Assembly: GCA_018969455.1 (NCBI GenBank)
Contig: JAGWYI010000113.1
Location: 1-9,762, forward strand
Direction of reading: 5' to 3'
From: Bacteroidota bacterium
GTDB lineage: Bacteria > Bacteroidota > Bacteroidia > Chitinophagales > Saprospiraceae
Length of the DNA: 9,762 nucleotides
Shown: positions 1 to 6,425 of the stretch, piece by piece
Numbering within the stretch: position 1 is the stretch's first letter
How the letters are laid out: each line of letters begins with the position of its first letter
Made by a program: the position numbers and the translations under genes
The notes under the pieces: model-generated
What the model was told of the DNA's origin: nothing
What the model saw: only the letters and a program-made list of their open reading frames with translations
Database searches by the model: none

Positions 1-1
1 A

Positions 2-616
2 GATCATCTCAATTTCGAGGAGGCAGCAGCCTTGCCACTGGCAGGACTTACGGCATTTCGAACCCTTTTTAGCCGGTGTAAATTACGGAAAGGGGAGAAA
101 GTACTTATTACCGGAATAGGCGGTGGGGTTGCACTTTTGGCCCTTCAATTTGCTCTAAAAGCGGGCGCCCAGGTTTTTGTCACTTCCGGATCGGGAGAAA
201 AAATACGCAGAGCCAAGGAATTGGGCGCATTAGACGGGGTTTCATACAAGGAGCCTTCCTGGGATAAACAATTGAAGTCGCTAGCGGGCGGGTTCGATGT
301 GGTGATTGATTCTGCCGGAGGAGATGGTTTCTCCGCACTTGTAGGATTGTGTAATGCTGGTGCACGGATCGGCATATACGGTGGCACCCTGGGGAAATTC
401 GGCCCCATCAGTCCGCAACTCATTTTCTGGAAACAGATCAGCATCCTGGGAAGCACCATGGGGTCGCCTGCCGATTTTGATAAAATGCTTCAATTTGTAA
501 GGGAACATAAGATGACACCTATTGTTGATAAAACTTATGCTTTGGATGCAGGCAATCAAGCATTTAAATATTTAGAAAAATCTGAACAATTTGGAAAGAT
601 TGTTTTACAACATTAA
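2..616 (+). CDS. Zinc-binding dehydrogenase / quinone oxidoreductase-type MDR protein (5' truncated)
   Basis: C-terminal 204 residues of a medium-chain dehydrogenase/reductase; the start lies outside the window. The reading frame is open from base 2, and its first residues (NFEEAAALPLAGLTA, near the left edge) are the conserved stretch just before the cofactor domain of this family, so the TTG at 32 is an internal Leu codon, not a start. Next comes the Rossmann NAD(P)H-binding motif VLITGIGGGVALLALQFA, then the FDVVIDSAGG strand and a C-terminal EQFGKIVL typical of NADPH:quinone reductase-like enzymes. Full-length members are about 330 residues, so roughly 130 are missing, including the part where catalytic zinc ligands would sit; whether it binds zinc cannot be judged. 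Substrate unknown. It ends 3 bp before the acyltransferase ATG, so the two are probably co-transcribed. Family assignment is confident, reaction is not. Confidence 0.93.
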   Translation, partial: DHLNFEEAAALPLAGLTAFRTLFSRCKLRKGEKVLITGIGGGVALLALQFALKAGAQVFVTSGSGEKIRRAKELGALDGVSYKEPSWDKQLKSLAGGFDVVIDSAGGDGFSALVGLCNAGARIGIYGGTLGKFGPISPQLIFWKQISILGSTMGSPADFDKMLQFVREHKMTPIVDKTYALDAGNQAFKYLEKSEQFGKIVLQH

Positions 617-619
617 TTG

Positions 620-1744
620 ATGAAAAACACCGGTTTCCCAAGCCCAAAAAACCATTTTGAAATTCTGGATGGATTGCGAGGCCTTGCTGCCTTAACAGTG
701 GTTCTATTCCACCTTTTTGAAACGTTTACCAACACCAACCATTTGGTTCAAATCATCAACCACGGTTATTTGGCTGTTGACTTTTTCTTTTTACTATCCG
801 GATACGTCATCGCTTATGCTTACGATGATCGTTGGACAGACATGACTTTGGGTGTTTTCATAAAAAGACGAATTATTCGCTTACATCCTATGATTCTCGC
901 TGGGATGTTGATAGGGGCGGGTAGCTATTATATTGCTGCAGACTCGGAATTGTTTCCCCTTATTTCCCAAACCCCGGTTTGGAAATTGTTGTTTGTAGCC
1001 CTTTTAGGTGCTTTTATGTTTCCGGTAGGTGCTTCGCTCGATATTCGAGGTTGGGGAGAGATGTATCCCTTGAACGGACCGGCGTGGTCTTTGTTTTATG
1101 AATACCTTGCTAATTTGCTTTATGCTTTGATATTCAGGCATTTATCGAATTTGATGTTGGGCATTTTGGCGGTAGTAGCCGGAATTGCTACCGTGCACTA
1201 TGCTGTTACGAGCACAACAGGCGATATGGTAGGAGGTTGGTCATTGGATCCGACTCAACTTCGCACCGGAATTACCCGGCTTTTTTATCCGTTTTTGGCA
1301 GGGCTGTTGTTGTTTCGCTTGTTCAAACCATCGGAAATACGGTATGCTTTTGCATGGAGCGCTTTTATGCTGTTGTTGACACTTGCCTTCCCGAGGGTAG
1401 GAGGGGGCGCCTGTTTGTGGCTAAATGGCCTCTACGAAGCCCTGGTAATCTTGTTGGTTTTTCCCTTAATCGTACACATTGGAGCAAGTGGATCCATTAA
1501 ATCGCCCGGTGTTTTGCGCATTTGCCGCTTTTTAGGAGGCATTTCATATCCGGTTTACATCATCCATTACCCAATTATTTACTTGTATACTGCCTGGGTA
1601 ATTGATCATCAGAGAAGCATGTCAAACAGTTGGTTGCAGGGGCTGGCGGTATTTGGTTTTTCTATAACAATTGCTTATATATGTCAAAAATGGTATGATG
1701 TGCCGTTCAGGAAATGGTTAACCCTGCGTTTTTTCTCGCAATAA
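620..1744 (+). CDS. Acyltransferase family 3 (OafA/YrhL-type) membrane protein
   Basis: A 374-residue integral membrane protein that, by family, transfers acyl groups (often acetyl) from the cytoplasm to extracytoplasmic sugars such as O-antigen, exopolysaccharide or peptidoglycan. The N-terminus has the family signature LDGLRGLAALTVVLFH (about residues 17-31), ending in the His thought to be catalytic. FFFLLSGYVIAY follows at about 55-66, then the basic RRIIRLHP loop at about 83-90 and GPAWSLFYE at about 153-161. About ten hydrophobic segments run to the end, including YPVYIIHYPII near residue 310. Length fits a stand-alone transmembrane domain without the SGNH domain some relatives carry. 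ATG at 620 is preferred over the in-frame TTG at 617, which directly follows the upstream stop; neither has a Shine-Dalgarno sequence. Its last 38 bp overlap the convergent methyltransferase gene. Acceptor substrate unknown. Confidence 0.93.
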   Translation: MKNTGFPSPKNHFEILDGLRGLAALTVVLFHLFETFTNTNHLVQIINHGYLAVDFFFLLSGYVIAYAYDDRWTDMTLGVFIKRRIIRLHPMILAGMLIGAGSYYIAADSELFPLISQTPVWKLLFVALLGAFMFPVGASLDIRGWGEMYPLNGPAWSLFYEYLANLLYALIFRHLSNLMLGILAVVAGIATVHYAVTSTTGDMVGGWSLDPTQLRTGITRLFYPFLAGLLLFRLFKPSEIRYAFAWSAFMLLLTLAFPRVGGGACLWLNGLYEALVILLVFPLIVHIGASGSIKSPGVLRICRFLGGISYPVYIIHYPIIYLYTAWVIDHQRSMSNSWLQGLAVFGFSITIAYICQKWYDVPFRKWLTLRFFSQ

Positions 1745-2357
1745 GGATCAGTTCATCGCCATCTGTTCCATCGCGTTTTTGGTATGGAAGTCTGCTGGAA
1801 TGTATAATTTCAATCCCACACTTTTCGAGCATGATTTTCAGATCTTGCTCGAGGTAATAGTGCATACAAATGCGATCCGATTTGTCGCTGGTGTATTCAT
1901 AACCGGAACAGGCATAGTTGTCTTCCATGGTGCTCCAGTACAAATAAGCGTTCGGCAACAAAAGCGGGCATAAATCTGAAATTAACTGTTCAACCGCCAT
2001 TTTATCGAGGTAAGGAAGGCAAAAAGCGCCCATGACACCTTGAAATTTCTGGTCTAGTTTTCGCACATCGCGGATGTCCATGCATTGAAACTGAGCATCC
2101 GGGTTGTTTTTTTTAGCCAAATCTACCATGTTTGGCGCCAGGTCGATGCCAAGCCAAGCCAAATCGGGTCGTTTGTTTCGCGTTGCCTGGCAAGTATTTC
2201 CCGGACCGCAGGCAAGTTCGAGCACCGCTGCGTTAGCCGGAAGGTGTTGTGCAAACAGATCAAAACCAGGTTGATATTTGCTTTGATCCATAAATTTTTT
2301 TTCGTACCAGGCGGCATGTTTATCAAAAACCTGGGCGGCCTCATGTGCATAATCCAT
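1707..2357 (-). CDS. Class I SAM-dependent methyltransferase
   Basis: A 216-residue, probably cytosolic methyltransferase. SAM-binding motif I is VLELACGPGN (residues 45-54); the acidic residue after strand 2 is D72 in GIDLAPNMV; FQCMDIRDV (90-98) fits motif II and the loop around GAFCLPYL (110-117) fits post-motif II. The C-terminal half ends in a strand ELILIARKN typical of the fold. The leading FDKHAAWYEKKFMD helix (11-24) is the usual N-terminal cap, supporting the ATG at 2357; an in-frame TAA lies just upstream at 2364-2366, so no longer start exists. Substrate cannot be deduced. The gene is convergent with the acyltransferase, its stop lying 38 bp inside that gene, and divergent from the MoxR/VWA operon, with which it shares a 152-bp control region. 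A role with either neighbour is not shown. Confidence 0.92.
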   Translation of the reverse strand: MDYAHEAAQVFDKHAAWYEKKFMDQSKYQPGFDLFAQHLPANAAVLELACGPGNTCQATRNKRPDLAWLGIDLAPNMVDLAKKNNPDAQFQCMDIRDVRKLDQKFQGVMGAFCLPYLDKMAVEQLISDLCPLLLPNAYLYWSTMEDNYACSGYEYTSDKSDRICMHYYLEQDLKIMLEKCGIEIIHSSRLPYQKRDGTDGDELILIARKNAGLTIS

Positions 2358-2398
2358 ACAAACTTAACCATTTTGCTTGTTAAATGGTTCCCGGGTGT

Positions 2399-2428
2399 AA
2401 AAAATATGCTTTTGTTGCAAAAATGCAA
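2399..2428 (-). promoter_or_regulatory. Candidate Bacteroidota-type promoter for the methyltransferase
   Basis: Read on the minus strand, TTG (2428-2426), a 19-base spacer and TATTTTTT (2406-2399) resemble the TTG-N19-TAnnTTTG promoter of Bacteroidota, with one mismatch in the -7 box. Transcription would begin near 2393, leaving a leader of about 35 bases before the ATG at 2357. The -33 element lies inside the 2414-2429 palindrome, so a protein bound there could block it. The region is AT-rich, and chance matches are likely. Confidence 0.33.
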
Positions 2429-2429
2429 C
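2414..2429. repeat. Perfect palindrome in divergent intergenic region (candidate operator)
   Basis: GTTGCA-AAAA-TGCAAC is a perfect 6-bp inverted repeat with a 4-base centre. It is nested in a weaker outer pair: GCTTTTG at 2408-2414 against CAAAAAGC at 2436-2443. It lies between two divergent genes and covers the proposed -33 box of the methyltransferase promoter, a typical place for a dimeric regulator to bind. There is no T-run after the stem on either strand that would make it a good terminator. No regulator gene is present in the window, so the operator role is inference. Confidence 0.4.
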
Positions 2430-2455
2430 TTTTGTCAAAAAGCAAAACAAATTAT

Positions 2456-2485
2456 TTTTATTTTACCCTTTGCGTATTACCTTAG
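2456..2485 (+). promoter_or_regulatory. Candidate promoter of the SWIM-DUF5691-MoxR-DUF5682-VWA operon
   Basis: TACCTTAG at 2478-2485 matches the Bacteroidota -7 box TAnnTTTG at all but one position. A T-rich TTT (2456-2458) lies 19 bases upstream in place of the -33 TTG, a weak match. Initiation would fall near 2491, giving a leader of about 20 bases before the ATG at 2510. Alternative: TACCCTTTG at 2464-2472 has the right bases but one extra spacer base. A promoter is expected here because the five downstream genes leave no other gap, but the exact site is uncertain. Confidence 0.35.
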
Positions 2486-2509
2486 CCGCTAAAATTCAAA
2501 AGCACGCAC

Positions 2510-3811
2510 ATGGTTTCCCAAAACGAGGTGCAGATCACCCGATATGCTGAGAGCGCTTCCATGTTGCGCCAGGCACGTAGCTACGCGCAAGTGCGCAAGT
2601 GGCTTAATTTGGGCAAAAAAGATGGTTTGTATTGGGGGGAGCTCCCATTTGTGGAAAAAATGGGTGTAAGTTGTTGGTTTTCAAATGAATTTACTACGGG
2701 TTTTTGCACTTGCCGGGAAAAATTTCCTTGTTCGCATTTGCTTGGACTGATGCTTCTTCAGCTTCATCAGTTGGAAGCGTTCCAATCTTGTACGGAATAC
2801 CCCTCCTGGCTTGAGCGCAAAGAACTTCCTGCAGAAAAAAAAGAACCGATTGTCAAAAATCGTCGACAAGAAACCCGGTTCTTGTTAGAAATGGATGGAA
2901 AACGGGCGTTAGAACGCTGGATAAAAGATTTGATTCGAGGCGGATTGCTTCAATTGCCTGAGAAGTCGCCGGCTTTTTTCGAAGATATGGCCCGAAGAAT
3001 GGTTGATGCAAAATGTCCGGGATGGGCAGGCATGGTTCGAAACTTTCAAAAGATCAATTATTTCGAATCGGGCGTGTGGCAAACTTCGGCCTTGGAGATA
3101 TGTGTTCAAATTTGGCTCAGTATACAAGCTTTTGAACACACGGAAAAATTGCCCGATTCAGTAAAAGATCAAATTTATGGGTTAAGTGGCCGAATTGTGC
3201 GTAAACAGGATTTGTTCGATAATCCGGATACGCTTCGAATATCTGATAACTGGTTGGTTTTGGGGATGATACAAGATGAGGAAGAAGAAGGGCTTTTTCG
3301 TTACAGAAGTTGGTTGCATGGAACAAAAACGGGTAAAAATGCCCTTGTACTGGAGTACAGTACCCGTTTTAATCCCTATGTTCCTGCCTGGAAAGCGGGA
3401 GATGTATGTTCGGGAATGCTGGCCTTTTATCCATCCAATTGGCCGTATCGAGCAGTATTTCAATCGTTTCAATCTTGCGTTCCGGCCCTGGCCGTATCCG
3501 CTGCCGGTTTTTCTGATTGGAAAACGGCTCAACAGGATTGGGCTACCCAAATTGCGCTACATCCCTGGCTGCACGATTGGCCCCAAATTATGCAAGATGT
3601 TTGTCCTTTTGGGCATGAAACACAGCGTGGTCTTTGTGATAAGGATGGATACAGTTGGCCACTGGATGCCCAATTTCCGGAGAACGATTGGTGGCAATTG
3701 ATGGCATTAACCGGCAGTAAAGCACATACCATAAGTCTCCTTCGAAATAATGAATCGGTTTATCCATTAGGGGTATGGATAAGGGAACGCTATCTACCTT
3801 TAAAGCGATGA
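2510..3811 (+). CDS. SWIM zinc-finger protein of a MoxR/VWA cluster
   Basis: A 433-residue protein opening the five-gene operon. Near the N-terminus it carries a SWIM-type zinc-binding motif CxCx5CxH: C66, C68, C74 and H76 in FCTCREKFPCSHLLGLML. The preceding KDGLYWGE (about 37-44) and the aromatic strand GVSCWFS are also usual in SWIM proteins that accompany MoxR ATPases. SWIM domains are proposed to bind DNA or proteins. The remaining 350 or so residues are Trp- and Leu-rich, with no motif I recognise and no signal peptide or membrane segment. An acidic DEEEEG stretch lies near residue 257. E. coli YehQ is, as I recall, the SWIM partner in the related yeh cluster. The stop overlaps the next start (ATGA, 3808-3811), indicating translational coupling. 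No Shine-Dalgarno sequence precedes the ATG at 2510. Family assignment is sure; function is unknown. Confidence 0.9.
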   Translation: MVSQNEVQITRYAESASMLRQARSYAQVRKWLNLGKKDGLYWGELPFVEKMGVSCWFSNEFTTGFCTCREKFPCSHLLGLMLLQLHQLEAFQSCTEYPSWLERKELPAEKKEPIVKNRRQETRFLLEMDGKRALERWIKDLIRGGLLQLPEKSPAFFEDMARRMVDAKCPGWAGMVRNFQKINYFESGVWQTSALEICVQIWLSIQAFEHTEKLPDSVKDQIYGLSGRIVRKQDLFDNPDTLRISDNWLVLGMIQDEEEEGLFRYRSWLHGTKTGKNALVLEYSTRFNPYVPAWKAGDVCSGMLAFYPSNWPYRAVFQSFQSCVPALAVSAAGFSDWKTAQQDWATQIALHPWLHDWPQIMQDVCPFGHETQRGLCDKDGYSWPLDAQFPENDWWQLMALTGSKAHTISLLRNNESVYPLGVWIRERYLPLKR

Positions 3812-5346
3812 ATAGTTGGCAATATTTGGTGCATACGGCCCTTTTGGGTACCGAAAAAAGAACGCTTGAGCAAGCCCAACTCCGGCCATCCGTTGCAGCG
3901 CTCTTGAAAAAATTTAGTGAATCAGATCCTGAATCCCGCTTTTTAAACCTGGCAACCTTGGCTTATGTGTACGAGCGTGCCGGTAAATTACCCTTGCATT
4001 CAACTGCAGATCCTTTTATTGCTGATGAAGATGTTTCTGATGATTGTGCAAGTAGCCTGGAAGAAATTTTTCAAACATTGTTGGATACCAAGCCCCCAAA
4101 TCCGGAAATATGGGCTTATTTGTTGCAAAAATTGGCAAAAGACCAAACCGTAATTCCCATTCAATTCCTGACGCCCGTTTTTCAACTTGCCACACAAAAC
4201 GCATTTAAATCCTTGCAGCCTTTAATTCCTATGGTTTCGGGAAGCAGGGGGAAATGGCTGGGCCAACAGCATAAGGCCTGGACTTTTGCATCTCCTAAAG
4301 ATCCTTTAGCATCCTGGGAAACAGAAACCAATGAAAACAGGCGGAAGATTTTGATGAATTTGCGCGCCAAGGATTCGAAACAGGCACTGGTATTGCTGAA
4401 GCAGGCTTTTGATTCGGAACGAAATGCTCGGGAACGTAAAGCATTAATCGGCACTTTGCAAATTCCGCTGGTTCCTGAAGAAGTCCGATTTCTGGAAATT
4501 GTTTTTGACCAACTCGATCCAAATGCCGCCGCAGAAAAATCAGCTTCAACGAGTTTGCGCAACATCATCATGGAACGGCTTTTATCCAGTCCGGAATCTG
4601 CGGTTTTTAACCATACAGTAGCGAATTTAGGCAAATATTTTCAATTGAAACGGATAATTGGGCTCAAAGGGAAATGGAGTCTCCATGTTCCCGATGCACC
4701 AGACGATTTCCTTCAAGATGGCCATATGCAGAAATTTATGGGGTTTGATCCTACCTTGTCCAATGAAGGTATGCTTAAAACAAAATTCTGGTTTTCCGAG
4801 CTGGTCCGAAACCTGCATCCGATGGCTTGGGAACAATTGTTGCCCGAACTGAATTGGCGTGAAATATTCCAAATTTTTGAGGAAAGCACCTGGTATTTGC
4901 CTAAACTTGCCTACGCGCTGGCCCGCACACGTTACAGGAAAGCGGTGCTGGCTTACACCCAGGAATATGTAGTGGATGCCTCCAATTATTTTATGCTTCA
5001 TGCCTTATCCAACTTGGAACTGGAAAAATATGTCATGCACAAATCTCAGGGAATCCTTTCGGAATATCTGATTGAGCTGTTAAAACGCCCTGATTGGGTA
5101 TGGTCTCGGCCATTCAGTCGGTTTGTGCTGCAATGCCTCCTTGCTCCGCGCAGCAATGGATATCATTATTCCGAAATCCCACGTATGTTATCCTTGCATC
5201 CACATTTCGATCCGGAAGTTTTACCAGAACTGGAAAGTGCATTTTTATCCCCATCTCGTGATTTTCAGGTTCAATTGCTTCAACAACAAGTATTGGCGCC
5301 CATGCACCGCCTCATTCTCCTCAGAACTAAAATAAATGCTTTATGA
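3808..5346 (+). CDS. DUF5691 family protein
   Basis: A 512-residue soluble protein of a family found next to MoxR and VWA genes, function unknown. It begins MNSWQYLVHTALLGTEKR, the family's hallmark N-terminus (W4, ALLGT 11-15). The central stretch NRRKILMNLRAKDSKQAL (about 178-194), followed by the ERNARERKALIGTL and EEVRFLEIVFDQL segments, also matches the family. Composition is Leu-rich and predominantly helical, suggesting a HEAT-like scaffold; this fold is inference. No catalytic motif, signal peptide or membrane segment is visible. The start is set at the ATG at 3808, within the ATGA overlap with the SWIM stop. An in-frame ATG at 3775 would add 11 residues and a 37-bp overlap, but those residues precede the conserved N-terminus. 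The gene ends in another ATGA overlap (5343-5346) with the ATPase, so these proteins are probably made together. Confidence 0.88.
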   Translation: MNSWQYLVHTALLGTEKRTLEQAQLRPSVAALLKKFSESDPESRFLNLATLAYVYERAGKLPLHSTADPFIADEDVSDDCASSLEEIFQTLLDTKPPNPEIWAYLLQKLAKDQTVIPIQFLTPVFQLATQNAFKSLQPLIPMVSGSRGKWLGQQHKAWTFASPKDPLASWETETNENRRKILMNLRAKDSKQALVLLKQAFDSERNARERKALIGTLQIPLVPEEVRFLEIVFDQLDPNAAAEKSASTSLRNIIMERLLSSPESAVFNHTVANLGKYFQLKRIIGLKGKWSLHVPDAPDDFLQDGHMQKFMGFDPTLSNEGMLKTKFWFSELVRNLHPMAWEQLLPELNWREIFQIFEESTWYLPKLAYALARTRYRKAVLAYTQEYVVDASNYFMLHALSNLELEKYVMHKSQGILSEYLIELLKRPDWVWSRPFSRFVLQCLLAPRSNGYHYSEIPRMLSLHPHFDPEVLPELESAFLSPSRDFQVQLLQQQVLAPMHRLILLRTKINAL

Positions 5347-6425
5347 AAAATATTCTACGTCAACATGTTGAGCATCAATTTGCGGAAGAGTTAGCGCAAT
5401 TGGAAAAATGGGATTCGGGGAAACGGCCAGAAAATTGGAAGTGCACGCCACGTGCAGTTTTGATGTACATTATGGGAGGGAAACTTCCCAATGGTTTCGA
5501 AATCAGTCCCAAATACATTGGCAACAGCCGATTGATTGAAATTGCCATTGCGACTTTATGTACCGATCGGGCTTTGTTGTTATATGGTTTGCCTGGAACG
5601 GCGAAATCATGGGTATCCGAACACCTGGCAGCAGCTATTTCGGGCGATTCAACCTTACTGGTACAGGGCACTGCAGGCACAAGTGAGGATGCCATGCGTT
5701 ATGGCTGGAATTATGCGCGCCTTATAGCCGAAGGACCCAGTGCACAGGCCTTGGTGCAAACGCCTATTATGCGTGCCATGGAATATGGGAAAATAGCAAG
5801 AATTGAGGAATTGACTCGAATGAGTGCCGATGTGCAAGATACCTTAATTACCATTTTATCGGAAAAAATAATGCCTGTGCCTGAGTTAAATATTGAAATT
5901 CAAGCAGTTACGGGCTTTAATGTAATTGCTACTGCCAATAACCGCGACAAGGGTGTGAACGAACTCTCCGGCGCCTTGAAACGCCGATTCAATACCGTGG
6001 TTTTGCCAACCCCCGAAACCATAGAATCGGAGGTCGCTATTGTTTATCAACGGTCAAGTCAGTTGATGGCCCAATATGAATTACCTGCTGAAGTATCTGT
6101 TTTGCAAGAAATTCAGCGAATTGTGACCATATTTCGGGAGTTGCGGGCTGGCGTATCCATAGAAGGTAAAACCAAAATCAAATCGCCAAGCGGCGCCATG
6201 AGCACCGCTGAAGCCATATCTGTTATTCAAAGCGGAATGGCACTTGCCGCGCATTTTGGAGACGGTTTGCTGAGTGCAGAAGATTTGGCAGCAGGGCTGG
6301 TTGGGTCGGTGGTAAAAGATCCGGTTCAAGATCGGGTTGTTTGGAGCGAATACCTGGAAACGGTGGTGAAAACAAGGGAAGATTGGCGTGATCTTTACCG
6401 AGCCTGCAAAGCCATTCCCTTGTAA
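5343..6425 (+). CDS. MoxR-type AAA+ ATPase (YehL-like)
   Basis: A 360-residue AAA+ ATPase, the presumed motor of the operon. Walker A is GLPGTAKS (82-89). The Walker B region is IARIEELTRM (151-160), with E155-E156 where most AAA+ proteins have Asp-Glu. VQDTLITILSEK (164-175) follows as in MoxR proteins. Sensor 1 is FNVIATANN (192-200), with N199/N200. The arginine-finger segment is ALKRRF (211-216). The C-terminal lid has SPSGAMSTAEAISVI (281-295) rather than the Arg-bearing sensor-2 helix common in other MoxR proteins. Residues 1-75 form an N-terminal extension with PNGFEISPKYIG. Length is close to E. coli YehL (about 362 residues as I recall). MoxR ATPases work as hexamers with VWA partners in maturing or remodelling target proteins; here the target is unknown. 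It starts in an ATGA overlap with DUF5691 and ends directly against the next ATG. Confidence 0.94.
   Translation: MKNILRQHVEHQFAEELAQLEKWDSGKRPENWKCTPRAVLMYIMGGKLPNGFEISPKYIGNSRLIEIAIATLCTDRALLLYGLPGTAKSWVSEHLAAAISGDSTLLVQGTAGTSEDAMRYGWNYARLIAEGPSAQALVQTPIMRAMEYGKIARIEELTRMSADVQDTLITILSEKIMPVPELNIEIQAVTGFNVIATANNRDKGVNELSGALKRRFNTVVLPTPETIESEVAIVYQRSSQLMAQYELPAEVSVLQEIQRIVTIFRELRAGVSIEGKTKIKSPSGAMSTAEAISVIQSGMALAAHFGDGLLSAEDLAAGLVGSVVKDPVQDRVVWSEYLETVVKTREDWRDLYRACKAIPL

Noticed and set aside
32..616. Dehydrogenase starting at TTG 32
   Set aside because: The conserved family sequence continues upstream to base 2 in the same frame, so the gene is cut by the window edge and base 32 is an internal Leu codon.
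2359..2366. Perfect TAnnTTTG (TAAGTTTG) on the minus strand next to the methyltransferase start
   Set aside because: It ends one base before the ATG, so transcription would start inside the gene and remove the conserved N-terminal helix. No -33 TTG is at the right distance.
2414..2429. Intrinsic terminator at the intergenic palindrome
   Set aside because: The stem is only 6 bp, is not followed by a U-run on either strand, and no gene ends nearby; both flanking genes start here.
2085..2492. 135-residue plus-strand open frame across the methyltransferase and the intergenic region
   Set aside because: It is antisense to a convincing methyltransferase, has no recognisable motif and would run into the operon promoter.
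3276..3701. 141-residue open frame in another frame within the SWIM gene
   Set aside because: A same-strand shadow of a conserved coding frame, with no family resemblance.
3775..3807. Upstream ATG for the DUF5691 gene
   Set aside because: The family-typical N-terminus begins at the ATG at 3808, which also forms the ATGA overlap seen again at the next junction.
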